Source: Glycomyces xiaoerkulensis
GTDB taxonomy: Bacteria > Actinomycetota > Actinomycetes > Mycobacteriales > Micromonosporaceae
Reading direction: 5' to 3'
DNA: 64,000 nt
NCBI RefSeq assembly: GCF_002798405.1
Contig: NZ_PGGV01000037.1
Coordinates: 1-64,000 of the forward strand
The notes under the pieces are model-generated. The model was not told the origin of the DNA, did no database searches, and saw nothing but the letters and a program-made list of their open reading frames with translations. Position 1 is the first letter of the stretch, and each line of letters starts with the position of its first letter. Made by a program: the position numbers and the translations under genes. Positions 9,554 through 16,450 of the stretch are shown in pieces.

Positions 9554-10138
9554 ATGCGTGTGTTCGTGCTGTCCACCGGCCGCTGCGGTTCGGTCACCTT
9601 CGCCGCCGCCTGCGGCCATCTGACGAACTGGACCGCCGCCCATGAGTCGCTGTCGCGGAAGTCGGGTCCGGCCCGGTTCGACTACCCCGACCGGCACATC
9701 GAGGTGGACAACCGGCTGAGCTGGTTCTTCGGACCGCTAGCTGAGCGGTTCGATGACGACCGGACGCTGTACGTGCACCTGCGGCGCGACCCGGAGGCGG
9801 TCGCGCAGAGCTACCTGCGGCGGTGGGACAACCCGAACCGCGCCTCGATGATCAGGGCCTTCGCGCACGGCATCGTCCAGCGCAAGCGCGACTGGCCCGA
9901 GGGCGAGCGGCTGGAGGTGTGCCGCGCCTACGTGGACACCGTCACCGCGAACATCGACGCCTTCTGCGCGGACCGACCTTCGATGACGATCTGGCTGGAG
10001 CGGGCCGAGGAGCAGTTCCCGGCGTTCCTGGAGCGGATCGGCGCCGAGGGCGACCTCGACGCGGCCGTGGCCGAATGGGACACGGTCCACAACTCCTCGC
10101 CCGATCGCGACCAGGAGGCCCGGCCCGCATCGACGTGA
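9554..10138 (+). CDS. Small sulfotransferase-like P-loop protein
   Basis: A 194-residue protein opening with RVFVLSTGRCGSVTF, the 5'-phosphosulfate (PAPS) binding loop of the sulfotransferase superfamily. It has a later R-x-D-P segment (LRRDPEAVAQSYLRRW) like the 3'-phosphate-binding region. It is shorter than typical sulfotransferases (about 250-300). The acceptor is unknown. The start at 9554 is supported by the P-loop position and a leaderless-type TAGGGT hexamer 6 nt upstream. The last third of this gene (9887-10097) occurs again almost identically at 11969-12178. It converges on the doxX-like gene across a shared terminator hairpin. Confidence 0.7.
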   Translation: MRVFVLSTGRCGSVTFAAACGHLTNWTAAHESLSRKSGPARFDYPDRHIEVDNRLSWFFGPLAERFDDDRTLYVHLRRDPEAVAQSYLRRWDNPNRASMIRAFAHGIVQRKRDWPEGERLEVCRAYVDTVTANIDAFCADRPSMTIWLERAEEQFPAFLERIGAEGDLDAAVAEWDTVHNSSPDRDQEARPAST

Positions 10139-10154
10139 GCGCCGCGGGCCGGGC
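10118..10154. terminator. Bidirectional terminator hairpin between convergent genes
   Basis: A perfect 11-bp stem, gcccggcccgc (10118-10128) with gcgggccgggc (10144-10154), around a 15-nt loop that contains the stop codon of the sulfotransferase-like gene. It sits between the two convergent stops (10138 plus, 10178 minus). There is no U-tract, which is common in actinobacteria. Confidence 0.55.
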
Positions 10155-10177
10155 GTCGCGTTCGGTTCCGCCCGTTG

Positions 10178-10708
10178 TTAGCGCAGGATCGGCAGGCGCT
10201 GGACGAAGCCGAGCCTCCCCCAGTGGCGGCCCAGGCCCCAGCGGTCGCCGGCGTCGGTGAAGATGAAGGCGATCATCATCGTCGCGTAGACGAAATGGGG
10301 ATCGACGATCGGATTGGTCTCGAGCGGGAGCATCGAGATCCACATGGCGATCATGAGTGCCGCGCCGCCGATCGCCGCCGGGCGCAGGCACACGCCGAGC
10401 ACGAGGGCAAGGCCGAGCCCGGCCTGGGCTCCCATGAACAGCCAGTCGGCCCATGCCTGCCCCGCCACGCCGCTGTACATGCCGCCGACGTCCTCGGAGA
10501 AGAAGCCGGCGGTCGGGCTGCCGCCGTCGATCCACCCGCGGTCCGCGGCGGTGTCGTAGCCGAGGCCGAAGGTCTTGTCGAGGAAGGCCCACAGGAAGAT
10601 CCAGCCCAGGACGATCCGGACGACCGCGAGGGTGCGCGGCGGTCGGGTGTCGGCGTGCGGGGCCGGAACCTCGGTGGCGGGGGTGTCGGTCGAAGCGTTC
10701 GTAGTCAT
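10178..10708 (-). CDS. DoxX/DoxD-like four-helix membrane protein
   Basis: A 176-residue integral membrane protein of the DoxX/thiosulfate-quinone oxidoreductase small-subunit type. After a hydrophilic 30-residue N-terminus come four hydrophobic segments (VVRIVLGWIFLWAFLDKTFG, the ADWLFMGAQAGLGLALVLGV segment, the AAIGGAALMIAMWISMLPL segment and FVYATMMIAFIFTDAGD). The ATG at 10708 is preferred to upstream starts because GAGGGA lies 7-8 nt before it. Members of the family are linked to quinone or redox stress, but no substrate can be assigned here. A decayed copy of the very 3' end of a gene like this lies next to the sulfotransferase fragment near 12200-12250. Confidence 0.75.
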   Translation of the reverse strand: MTTNASTDTPATEVPAPHADTRPPRTLAVVRIVLGWIFLWAFLDKTFGLGYDTAADRGWIDGGSPTAGFFSEDVGGMYSGVAGQAWADWLFMGAQAGLGLALVLGVCLRPAAIGGAALMIAMWISMLPLETNPIVDPHFVYATMMIAFIFTDAGDRWGLGRHWGRLGFVQRLPILR

Positions 10709-10913
10709 GCTCGGTTCCCTCGGGGTCAGGGACGACGGCGGGGATCGGGGCGGACGGCACACTCGGTCCGGGCCGTCCGCGAAGGGCTGACCATCGTCGA
10801 CACTGTGGTAGAAGCGCTCCCAAGATAGCATGTGGACACTCCGAAGGCAATGGGTCGGGAGCCCCGGCGTCGGACGACCGACGATCGCCGCCCGCGCCTT
10901 CGCTCGCGGGAAA

Positions 10914-10944
10914 GCTGGGCTCGCCACGCGGTGGCGAGCCCAGC
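10914..10944 (-). terminator. Terminator of the MerR-linked membrane protein gene
   Basis: A perfect 14-bp stem with a 3-nt loop (gctgggctcgccac / gtggcgagcccagc, loop gcg) begins 11 nt past the stop codon of the minus-strand gene. On that strand it is followed by TTT. One of the clearest terminators in the window. Confidence 0.75.
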
Positions 10945-10954
10945 CGGTTCTCGG

Positions 10955-11389
10955 TCAGGCCGATTCACCGGCCGCGATTCGGGCGCGAAGCCACGGCGCG
11001 AGCTGGAGGACTCCCCAGGCCACCTCGACCACCAGGAATCCCCAGACAATCTGGGGTGCGCCTTGCACCAGCGCATAGGCCATCCATGCGGTGAACAGCA
11101 TGCGGGTGACGCCGTCGAACAGGCCGTGGACGCGCTGCGTCCGAACGATCCGCAGCAGGGACCAGACGACGACCACCGAACCCATGAGCGTCGCATAGAG
11201 GGTCGTCATCGGGTTGAGCGGCGGCATGGCCCCCAGGCCGAGCCCCTCGCTCATCGACGACAACACCTCATGCACCAGGGCGAACGTCCACGGGGTGGCG
11301 AATCCCGTCGTGATCGCCAGGTCGTACCAGGCGCTCGCGCGGACGAGCCGGATATAGGCGGGACGGGTGACGGTGAGGCTGCTGTTCAT
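10955..11389 (-). CDS. Small membrane protein controlled by the divergent MerR regulator
   Basis: A 144-residue protein with a short basic N-terminus and about four hydrophobic stretches (around ITTGFATPWTFALVHEVL, MTTLYATLMGSVVVVWSLL, MLFTAWMAYALVQGA and VWGFLVVEVAWGVLQLAPWL). I do not recognise the family. The ATG at 11389 is chosen over an upstream start because AGGAG lies 9 nt before it and because upstream codons would run through the MerR promoter. It is divergent from the merR-type gene, and its promoter carries the elongated spacer and dyad typical of MerR activation, so it is the probable main target. A drug- or stress-related membrane function would fit, but nothing in the sequence proves it. 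Confidence 0.7.
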   Translation of the reverse strand: MNSSLTVTRPAYIRLVRASAWYDLAITTGFATPWTFALVHEVLSSMSEGLGLGAMPPLNPMTTLYATLMGSVVVVWSLLRIVRTQRVHGLFDGVTRMLFTAWMAYALVQGAPQIVWGFLVVEVAWGVLQLAPWLRARIAAGESA

Positions 11390-11427
11390 GAAGGTACTCC
11401 TGTTCGCTGTGTTGCGCGGACGCCTCA

Positions 11428-11458
11428 CCGTAAACAGTGGAGTACACTCCAACGTCAA
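11428..11458 (-). promoter_or_regulatory. MerR-type promoter with 19-bp spacer and operator dyad
   Basis: On the minus strand, TTGACG (11453-11458) serves as -35 and TTACGG (11428-11433, or TTTACG one base over) as -10. The 19-bp (or 18-bp) spacer is longer than the usual 17 bp. In its centre is the dyad GGAGT-ac-ACTCC at 11439-11450. An over-long spacer with a central dyad is the hallmark of promoters that MerR-family proteins activate by untwisting. It drives the membrane protein gene ending at 10955 and overlaps the promoter region of the regulator itself. Confidence 0.6.
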
Positions 11459-11481
11459 GTCGCGAATCGGAGGTGCTGCGC

Positions 11482-11922
11482 ATGCGCATCGGGGAGCTGG
11501 CCGAGCGGGCCGGCCTGACCAAGGACGCCGTTCGGTTCTACGAGAAGATCGGTCTGGTTGAGTCCCGCCGCCTGCCCAACGGCTACCGTGACTTCCCGCC
11601 CGAGACCCTCCCGTGGCTCGACTACGTCCGCACCGCCCAGCGCCTCGGCTTCACCCTCGCCGAGATCGCCGAACACGGCCGGCAGCTACACGACGCGCCG
11701 GACTCGGCGGCGGAGCTGTCGGCCCTGTTCGAGGAGAAGATCGAGGTCATCGACCGGCGCATGGCCCAACTGACCTCGCTCCGCGCCGAGCTCGAACAGC
11801 GAGTCGGGACCGGGTGCCCCATGCAGCCTGTGGGTGCGACCGCTCGTCGAGCGCAGCGGCCGAGTCTGGCCGGTCCGACCCCGGGGGCGACACCGCGGCG
11901 CTCGACGACCGGCCCGGCATAG
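11482..11922 (+). CDS. MerR-family transcriptional regulator
   Basis: A 146-residue regulator with an N-terminal winged helix of the MerR type (MRIGELAERAGLTKDAVRFYEKIGL, then RLPNGYRDFP) and a coiled-coil dimerisation helix (about residues 78-108). It has a single cysteine (GTGCPM, about 112), unlike classical metal sensors that use two or three, so a metal ligand set is not obvious. The C-terminal 35 residues are Pro/Arg-rich and may be non-native. The ATG at 11482 has GGAGG 7-8 nt upstream. It is divergently arranged with the membrane protein gene at 10955-11389. Confidence 0.85.
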   Translation: MRIGELAERAGLTKDAVRFYEKIGLVESRRLPNGYRDFPPETLPWLDYVRTAQRLGFTLAEIAEHGRQLHDAPDSAAELSALFEEKIEVIDRRMAQLTSLRAELEQRVGTGCPMQPVGATARRAQRPSLAGPTPGATPRRSTTGPA

Positions 11923-11968
11923 CCCGAACGATTCGCCGGACGGCGGGCGCTACCGTGCCGAACACGAC

Positions 11969-12178
11969 CGCGACTGGCCCGAGGGCGAGCGGCTGGAGGT
12001 GTGCCGCGCCTACGTCGACACCGTCACCGCGAACATCGACGCCTTCTGCGCGGACGACCTTCGATGACGATCTGGCTGGAGCGGGCCGAGGAGCAGTTCC
12101 CGGCGTTCCTGGAGCGGATCGGCGCCGAGGGCGACCTCGACGCGGCCGTGGCCGAATGGGACACGGTCCACAACTCCT
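11969..12178 (+). pseudogene. Duplicated, frameshifted 3' fragment of the sulfotransferase-like gene
   Basis: These 210 bases match 9887-10097 (211 bases) with only two differences: g-to-c in the codon run gtggacacc and one deleted c in gcggaccgacc, which shifts the frame. The P-loop half is missing, so it is non-functional. Immediately after it, 12200-12252 resembles the 3' end of the doxX-like gene on the other strand (GRHCVRLSLVPRLAIPR against GRHWGRLGFVQRLPILR) but at only about 75% identity. The segment from 11923 to 12309 otherwise holds no gene. Confidence 0.85.
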
Positions 12179-12309
12179 GCACGGAATCGACCAGAGCGCC
12201 AACGCGGGATCGCCAAGCGCGGGACGAGGCTGAGCCTCACGCAGTGTCGTCCGAAAGGACCTGGTAGAAAGCCAAGGGAGCCATGGAGAACGACTGGAGG
12301 CTGCCGGGC

Positions 12310-12813
12310 ATGGAATCAATCGTGGTATTCGCGGTCGTTCTCGCGATCGTACTGGTCGTCCTGTTCGCACGGTCGGTCACGATCGTTCCGAACCAGCGGA
12401 ACTTCGTCATCGAACGGCTCGGTCGGTACCGCCGGACGCTCGAACCCGGCGTGGGGTTCATCGCGCCCTTCATCGACAGGGTCGGCACCAGAGTCGACCT
12501 TCGCGAGCAGGTCTCCACCCTCACAGAGGAAGTCGCCACCGCCGACGGTCGCACCGTCGCGGTCGAGCTCGTCGCGCACTTCTTCATCGACCGACCGTCG
12601 GACGCGGTCTACGGCATTGAGGACTTCGCGACCGGCCTAGAACGGCAGGCCGTCGCCGCGCTTCGCTACGTCGTGGGTTCAATGGACCTGAAGGAGGCCG
12701 TCGCCGGACGCGCGGCGATCGGAGACCGCATCGCGGCCGAGCTCGAAAGGCCCGTCGATCAGTGGGGGCTCAAGGTGACCCGCGTCGAGGTGCCTTCGGT
12801 CGAGTCGCGCTGA
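12310..12813 (+). CDS. Short SPFH/band 7 (stomatin-like) membrane protein
   Basis: A 167-residue protein with an N-terminal transmembrane segment (VVFAVVLAIVLVVLFARSV) followed by an SPFH domain (VPNQRNFVIERLGRYRRTL, GVGFIAPFIDRV, EVATADGRTVAVE and others). The usual stomatin/HflK-type protein is 260-400 residues. This one stops right after the strand WGLKVTRVEVPSVESR and lacks the coiled-coil and oligomerising tail, so it is either truncated or a minimal form. I prefer the ATG at 12310, with GGAGG 9 nt upstream, to the ATG at 12283. It is 16 nt upstream of the DUF4279 gene, probably one transcript. Confidence 0.75.
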   Translation: MESIVVFAVVLAIVLVVLFARSVTIVPNQRNFVIERLGRYRRTLEPGVGFIAPFIDRVGTRVDLREQVSTLTEEVATADGRTVAVELVAHFFIDRPSDAVYGIEDFATGLERQAVAALRYVVGSMDLKEAVAGRAAIGDRIAAELERPVDQWGLKVTRVEVPSVESR

Positions 12814-12829
12814 GCGCCGGGGAATCGAC

Positions 12830-13288
12830 ATGGTGGAACTGGACCGGGCCCGTGCGTCGCTTCGGATCGTGGGCGATGACCTGTCGCCCGCCGAGATCAC
12901 GACTCGCCTGGGGTCCGACCCGACACGCAGCTTCGCGCGCGGAGACAAGATCCACTCCGAGCAGGGGCCGACCAGGATCAGAAGGTTCGGGCTCTGGTCC
13001 TTGGCAGCCGCCGACACCCCGCCCGCCGACCTCGATGCGCAGGTCGAGGAGTTGCTCGGCCGCCTCACCGATGACATGGCGGTGTGGTCCGATCTCGGCG
13101 CGAGGTTCGATCTGGACCTCTTCTGCGGATGGTTCATGCACCGCTGGAACGAAGGAGCGACGATCGAGGCCGACACCCTCGAAGCCCTCGGATCCCGCGG
13201 CATACGTCTGTTCGTCGACCTGTACAACGGCCCGGACGAAGATGAGGACGCCGCCCGCGCCTCCGTCCCGGACAGGAACGCCGATTGA
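12830..13288 (+). CDS. DUF4279 domain protein
   Basis: A 152-residue soluble acidic protein matching the DUF4279 pattern: an N-terminal strand and DLSPAEITTRLGSDPTRSFARGD, then FGLWSLAAADTPPADLDAQV, and C-terminal strands (LFCGWFMHRWNEGATI, LEALGSRGIRLFVDLY). The function of the family is unknown; members are often immunity- or toxin-adjacent. The start at 12830 has GGGGA 7 nt upstream and follows the SPFH gene by 16 nt, which suggests co-expression. The C-terminus is acidic. Confidence 0.7.
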   Translation: MVELDRARASLRIVGDDLSPAEITTRLGSDPTRSFARGDKIHSEQGPTRIRRFGLWSLAAADTPPADLDAQVEELLGRLTDDMAVWSDLGARFDLDLFCGWFMHRWNEGATIEADTLEALGSRGIRLFVDLYNGPDEDEDAARASVPDRNAD

Positions 13289-13389
13289 TCCGGGTTGTCT
13301 CACCGGTAGTGCCGCGATCACCCTGCGCCGGTAGTCCGGCCTCGATCCGAGGCGAACGCCATAGCCCGCCTTAACGAGCAGCGGTGAGA

Positions 13390-13641
13390 CTAGCCGGTGG
13401 CCTTGAGGAGGGCGGCAAGGTCGCTCGGGGTCAGGTCGAAGACCGGGGAGGCGGTGTCGAGCTTCGAGTCACGGAGGTGGAAGCCGGCGTCGGAGCAAGC
13501 GGAGACCTCGACGCAGCTTGAGTTGTTGTCCGCCCCGCTGCGGGTGCTCTTACGCCATGTTCGACGGACCTCGACGCAGTCAGTGTTGTTGTCGGCGCCG
13601 CTGCGGGTACTCTTGCGCCACGCGGTCACGTCGGTCGTCAT
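13390..13641 (-). CDS. DUF397 protein with a duplicated DUF397 motif
   Basis: An 83-residue protein with two copies of the DUF397 signature: WRKSTRSGADNNTDCVEV at 8-25 and WRKSTRSGADNNSSCVEV at 29-46. A normal DUF397 C-terminus follows (VFDLTPSDLAALLKATG). DUF397 proteins are small partners of Scr1-type HTH regulators in actinobacteria and are proposed to be antitoxin- or toxin-like. The gene overlaps the upstream regulator by four bases (ATGA), so the two are translationally coupled. The internal duplication looks recent, since the two motifs differ at only two positions. Confidence 0.9.
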   Translation of the reverse strand: MTTDVTAWRKSTRSGADNNTDCVEVRRTWRKSTRSGADNNSSCVEVSACSDAGFHLRDSKLDTASPVFDLTPSDLAALLKATG

Positions 13642-14447
13642 AGCTGGTAGTCCTCAATTCGGGTCGCGGTCTTCCACTTCTGCTCGCGGAAATCATCGTA
13701 ACCCGTGACCCTGGAGGGGTCATCGATGCACCAGCTCCGATCATGCCCCTCTGTATAGACGAAATCCGGACAGGCCAGCCCGCTTCCACCGCTATTGTAG
13801 ATGCTGAAGGCACTATTCCGTGCAGGCACAGGTTCCCGGAGGATGCGAACCTCCCATCCAGAGCGCGTGCCATATTCCTTGAGGTGGGCAAGCTGCTCCT
13901 GGCACAGCTCCTCGGAGACTTCCTTCAGAAGCAGCAACGCTGCCTCGCCGATGAGAAACTGGACGAGCGGGCCGTCCGTACGAGATTCAAGGATCTCGCG
14001 ACGTTCGGTCTTGGAAGCCCATCCTCGATCCAGGGCCTCGTCGGCGGCATTCTCCGCCATGCGAACCACTCTGTAGTGATACGACTCCTGCTGAAGCGGT
14101 CCGGGGATGAGCAGGGCATCCCACTTGAAGATGAACGGTGAATATTCCTCCGCAAGGGTTATGAACAGCACGTTGTAGCGCATGTCAGCCTCGATCGGAA
14201 GACCCTGCTTCCGGGCCTCGGCCACGACCGTCATGTACTTCGTGAGCTCGTCGCTCATGCCGCACGCCTTGGCGAGCGGTTCGATCGATTGGAGCGGGAT
14301 GTCGGTCTTGCCTTTCTCCCAGCCTCTGATGGTGTCGTCCGAGCGGTAGATCTCGTCGCCCACCTCGCGTTGCGACTTCCCCGAAGCATTGCGAGCCTTC
14401 CTCGCGACAGTTTTGAGGAACCACCAACCCATGTCCTGTTCTGCCAT
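13638..14447 (-). CDS. Scr1/DUF5753-family HTH regulator
   Basis: A 269-residue regulator. An N-terminal Cro/C1-type helix-turn-helix (residues about 15-65, KSQREVGDEIYRSDDTIRGWEKG) is followed by a DUF5753 ligand- or partner-binding domain (EYSPFIFKWDALLIPGPLQQ, RREILES, FLIGEAALL). This is the WhiJ/Scr1-like class found across actinobacteria with DUF397 partners and small upstream ORFs. The ATG at 14447 is chosen because a G-rich tract (GGGGGG) lies 5 nt upstream; an upstream ATG at 14489 has no such site. Together with DUF397 and the divergent small gene at 14781 it forms the standard three-gene locus. Confidence 0.85.
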   Translation of the reverse strand: MAEQDMGWWFLKTVARKARNASGKSQREVGDEIYRSDDTIRGWEKGKTDIPLQSIEPLAKACGMSDELTKYMTVVAEARKQGLPIEADMRYNVLFITLAEEYSPFIFKWDALLIPGPLQQESYHYRVVRMAENAADEALDRGWASKTERREILESRTDGPLVQFLIGEAALLLLKEVSEELCQEQLAHLKEYGTRSGWEVRILREPVPARNSAFSIYNSGGSGLACPDFVYTEGHDRSWCIDDPSRVTGYDDFREQKWKTATRIEDYQL

Positions 14448-14605
14448 CCGTGCCCCCCGGCATAGGAACCGACTGATCCGTTCCATCACTATCGCACAGT
14501 CCTATTCGATAGCGAATCCCGGTAATGTCGAATCGGGTACGCCGCACCGGGAACGAACGGGGGCGAAATCTTCGTGGTCGGCCATTCGTCCGGTAACGCG
14601 GGTTG

Positions 14606-14647
14606 CACAAGTTTCCTCTTGTGAGCTGCGAAAACACCACCTAAGTT
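14606..14647 (+). promoter_or_regulatory. Candidate promoter and operator for the small gene of the Scr1 locus
   Basis: TTGTGA (14619-14624) and TAAGTT (14642-14647) are separated by 17 bp and can serve as -35 and -10 on the plus strand. Overlapping the -35 is a perfect inverted repeat CACAAG-N6-CTTGTG (14606-14611 / 14618-14623). A repressor bound there would block transcription, and the adjacent Scr1-type regulator is the obvious candidate. A second dyad, ATTCG-atag-CGAAT (14504-14517), lies nearer the regulator and may belong to its own promoter. Confidence 0.45.
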
Positions 14648-14655
14648 GGTCATCA

Positions 14656-14740
14656 CCGCGAGCAATCCGGATGCTCGCGGGAGGTGGGTAAGACGCCCGG
14701 GGGCTCGCGGCCTCCCGCATTGCATGCGACCCCCGGGCGT
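14656..14740 (+). other. Two strong consecutive hairpins in the leader of the small gene
   Basis: Hairpin 1 is a 9-bp perfect stem, ccgcgagca / tgctcgcgg (14656-14664 / 14672-14680), with a 7-nt loop. Hairpin 2 is an 11-bp perfect stem, acgcccggggg / cccccgggcgt (14693-14703 / 14730-14740), whose interior can pair further (tcgc/gcga). If transcription begins near 14654, both lie in the 5' leader and could form an attenuator, a terminator or an mRNA-stability structure. No riboswitch class is recognised. The rest of 14448-14780 holds no gene. Confidence 0.5.
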
Positions 14741-14780
14741 TCAATAATCGGATATCCGACATTCCGAAATGGAGTATCCA

Positions 14781-15086
14781 ATGCACTATCCGAGCGCGGC
14801 CGTGCACCAGCCGCCGCAACCCGAGGAACTCGAAGTCGGCATCACCGTGGTCGGCCCGATCCGACTCCGCTGCCTCTTCGACCCCGACTGGGGCTCCGTG
14901 CTCTGCCTCCGGATCGCGCCCGGAGAGGTGGCGCAGTATCTCGGCGTCGTCGCCGGCATCGAGACCGACAGCCCGAACCTGCACCTGATCGACAAGCAAC
15001 GCTGGCGCTTCCCGACGCCCGAGTCGCGTGAACAGTTGCGCCAAAGCGTCATCGCCCTCTACCGGACCTGGCGATACCGGCGATGA
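14781..15086 (+). CDS. Small conserved protein of the Scr1/DUF397 locus
   Basis: A 101-residue soluble protein (MHYPSAAVHQPPQPEELEVG start) with a central beta-rich region (VVGPIRLRCLFDPDW, VLCLRIAPGEVAQYLGVV) and a basic C-terminus. Small proteins of this size are regularly encoded divergently from Scr1-type regulators; their function is not known. I choose the ATG at 14781 because GGAG lies 7 nt before it, although an ATG at 14769 is in frame. The upstream leader contains two strong hairpins and an operator-like dyad. Confidence 0.6.
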   Translation: MHYPSAAVHQPPQPEELEVGITVVGPIRLRCLFDPDWGSVLCLRIAPGEVAQYLGVVAGIETDSPNLHLIDKQRWRFPTPESREQLRQSVIALYRTWRYRR

Positions 15087-15210
15087 CCTCCAGACTCGGG
15101 CGCGGCGGCCTCGAAGTGACACGTCCCCAGGCCTCCCGCAAGGCCGCCGCGCCCGACCGGCTTCCCTCGGAAGGTCCCCGCACAGAGTCCCCTGGGCCGA
15201 GGGAAGGAAC

Positions 15211-15243
15211 GGGGCCGGCCGATCCTCGCGATCGGTCGGCCCC
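15211..15243. terminator. Terminator hairpin after the ECF sigma gene
   Basis: A 14-bp stem with one G-U pair (ggggccggccgatc 15211-15224 / gatcggtcggcccc 15230-15243) and loop ctcgc. It lies 12 nt beyond the sigma-factor stop codon on the minus strand, in the gap between convergent genes, so it may serve both directions. Confidence 0.65.
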
Positions 15244-15255
15244 TACGACCGTCCA

Positions 15256-16440
15256 CTATTGCCCGCCGCGGTTCCGGTTCAACCGGGCCGCTTGCTTGAG
15301 CAGGTGCGTCCGCTCGGCCGTGCTGGGCGCGTCCCGGGCCGCCGCCGCGTACAGGCGCGCCGCCTCGGCGCGGTCCCCGGCCCGCTCGTGCAGGTAGGCG
15401 GCCACCGCGTCCCGGCGCGGCAGGCCGGGATCCAGCTCCTCGACCAGCCGCAGCCCGGCGAGCGGTCCGTCGACGTGTCCGACCGCGACCGCGCGGTTGA
15501 GCACCACCACGGGATTGTCCGGGACGAGCCGCACGAGCTCGTCGTACCACTCCAGTATCTGCGGCCAGTCGGTCTGATCGGCCGAGGCCGCATCGTCATG
15601 CAGCGCGGCGATCGCGGCCTGCGCCTGGTACTCGCCGAGTCGATCGCGCGCGAGCGCGTGCTGCAGCAGGTCGACGCCTTCGGCGATCATCGCCTCGTCC
15701 CACCGGGACCGGTCCTGATCCGCCAGCGCCACCAGGTCGCCCGCGGCGTCGAACCGGGCCGCGCGGCGGGCGTGGTGCAGCAGCATCAGCGCCAGCAGAC
15801 CCGCGGCTTCCGGGTCGTGCGGCACCGAGGCGGCCAACTGCCGCGTCAAGCGGATCGCCTCGGCGGCCAGGTCGGCGTCGCCGACGTTCCGGCCGCGGCC
15901 GGTCGCACCGGCGAACCCGTGGTCGAACATCAGATACAGCACCCGCAGGACGGCGCGCACGTCGCCGGGCCGGGCGAACCGCTCCCCTGCCAGGGTCCGC
16001 TTGGCGCGGGAGATCCGCTGCGCCATCGTCGCCTCCGGCACCAGGAACGCGCGCGCGATCTGGGCGGTCGTCAGGCCCCCGACCGCGCGCAGGGTCAGTG
16101 CGATGGCCGATGCCGGTGTCAGTGCCGGATGGCAGCAGCGGCTCAGCAGCAGCAGCGTGTCGTCGGCCTGCTCGGCAGGGCCCGGCGGCGGCTCGCGGGT
16201 CACGGCGACCTCGCGGAGGGCGCGGGCCGACGACGAGCGCCGGGCGTCCAGGAACTTGCGCCAGGCCACGGTGACCAGCCAAGCCTGGGGCTCGTCGGGT
16301 GCCTCGGCGGGCGGGCGGCGGACGGCCTCGGCGAGCGCGTCCTGGACGGCGTCCTCGGCCGAGGCGAAGTCGGCTCCGCGCCGGACGAGGACGCCCAGGG
16401 CTCGCGGGGTGAGATCCCGCAGCAGATGCTCGTCGATCAT
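15256..16440 (-). CDS. ECF42-type RNA polymerase sigma factor with TPR-like C-terminal extension
   Basis: A 394-residue sigma factor. Sigma region 2 lies in the first 80 residues (ALGVLVRRGADFASAEDAVQ, then DEPQAWLVTVAWRKFLD). Region 4 (SAIALTLRAVGGLTTAQIAR, then EATMAQRISRAKRTL) is near 120-170. A long C-terminal helical-repeat domain ends HERAGDRAEAARLYAAAARD. This architecture, together with a DGPF protein directly upstream, is the ECF42 group, in which the C-terminal domain rather than a separate anti-sigma factor controls activity. The start at 16440 is 10 nt after the upstream stop, so the genes are translationally linked. The regulon is unknown. Confidence 0.88.
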   Translation of the reverse strand: MIDEHLLRDLTPRALGVLVRRGADFASAEDAVQDALAEAVRRPPAEAPDEPQAWLVTVAWRKFLDARRSSSARALREVAVTREPPPGPAEQADDTLLLLSRCCHPALTPASAIALTLRAVGGLTTAQIARAFLVPEATMAQRISRAKRTLAGERFARPGDVRAVLRVLYLMFDHGFAGATGRGRNVGDADLAAEAIRLTRQLAASVPHDPEAAGLLALMLLHHARRAARFDAAGDLVALADQDRSRWDEAMIAEGVDLLQHALARDRLGEYQAQAAIAALHDDAASADQTDWPQILEWYDELVRLVPDNPVVVLNRAVAVGHVDGPLAGLRLVEELDPGLPRRDAVAAYLHERAGDRAEAARLYAAAARDAPSTAERTHLLKQAARLNRNRGGQ

Positions 16441-16450
16441 TTCGGCCGGG

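Noticed and set aside
13390-13641. Repeated motif considered as a possible CRISPR or DNA repeat
   Set aside because: The repeat is within a coding frame and explained by a duplicated DUF397 motif; there is no spaced array here or elsewhere.
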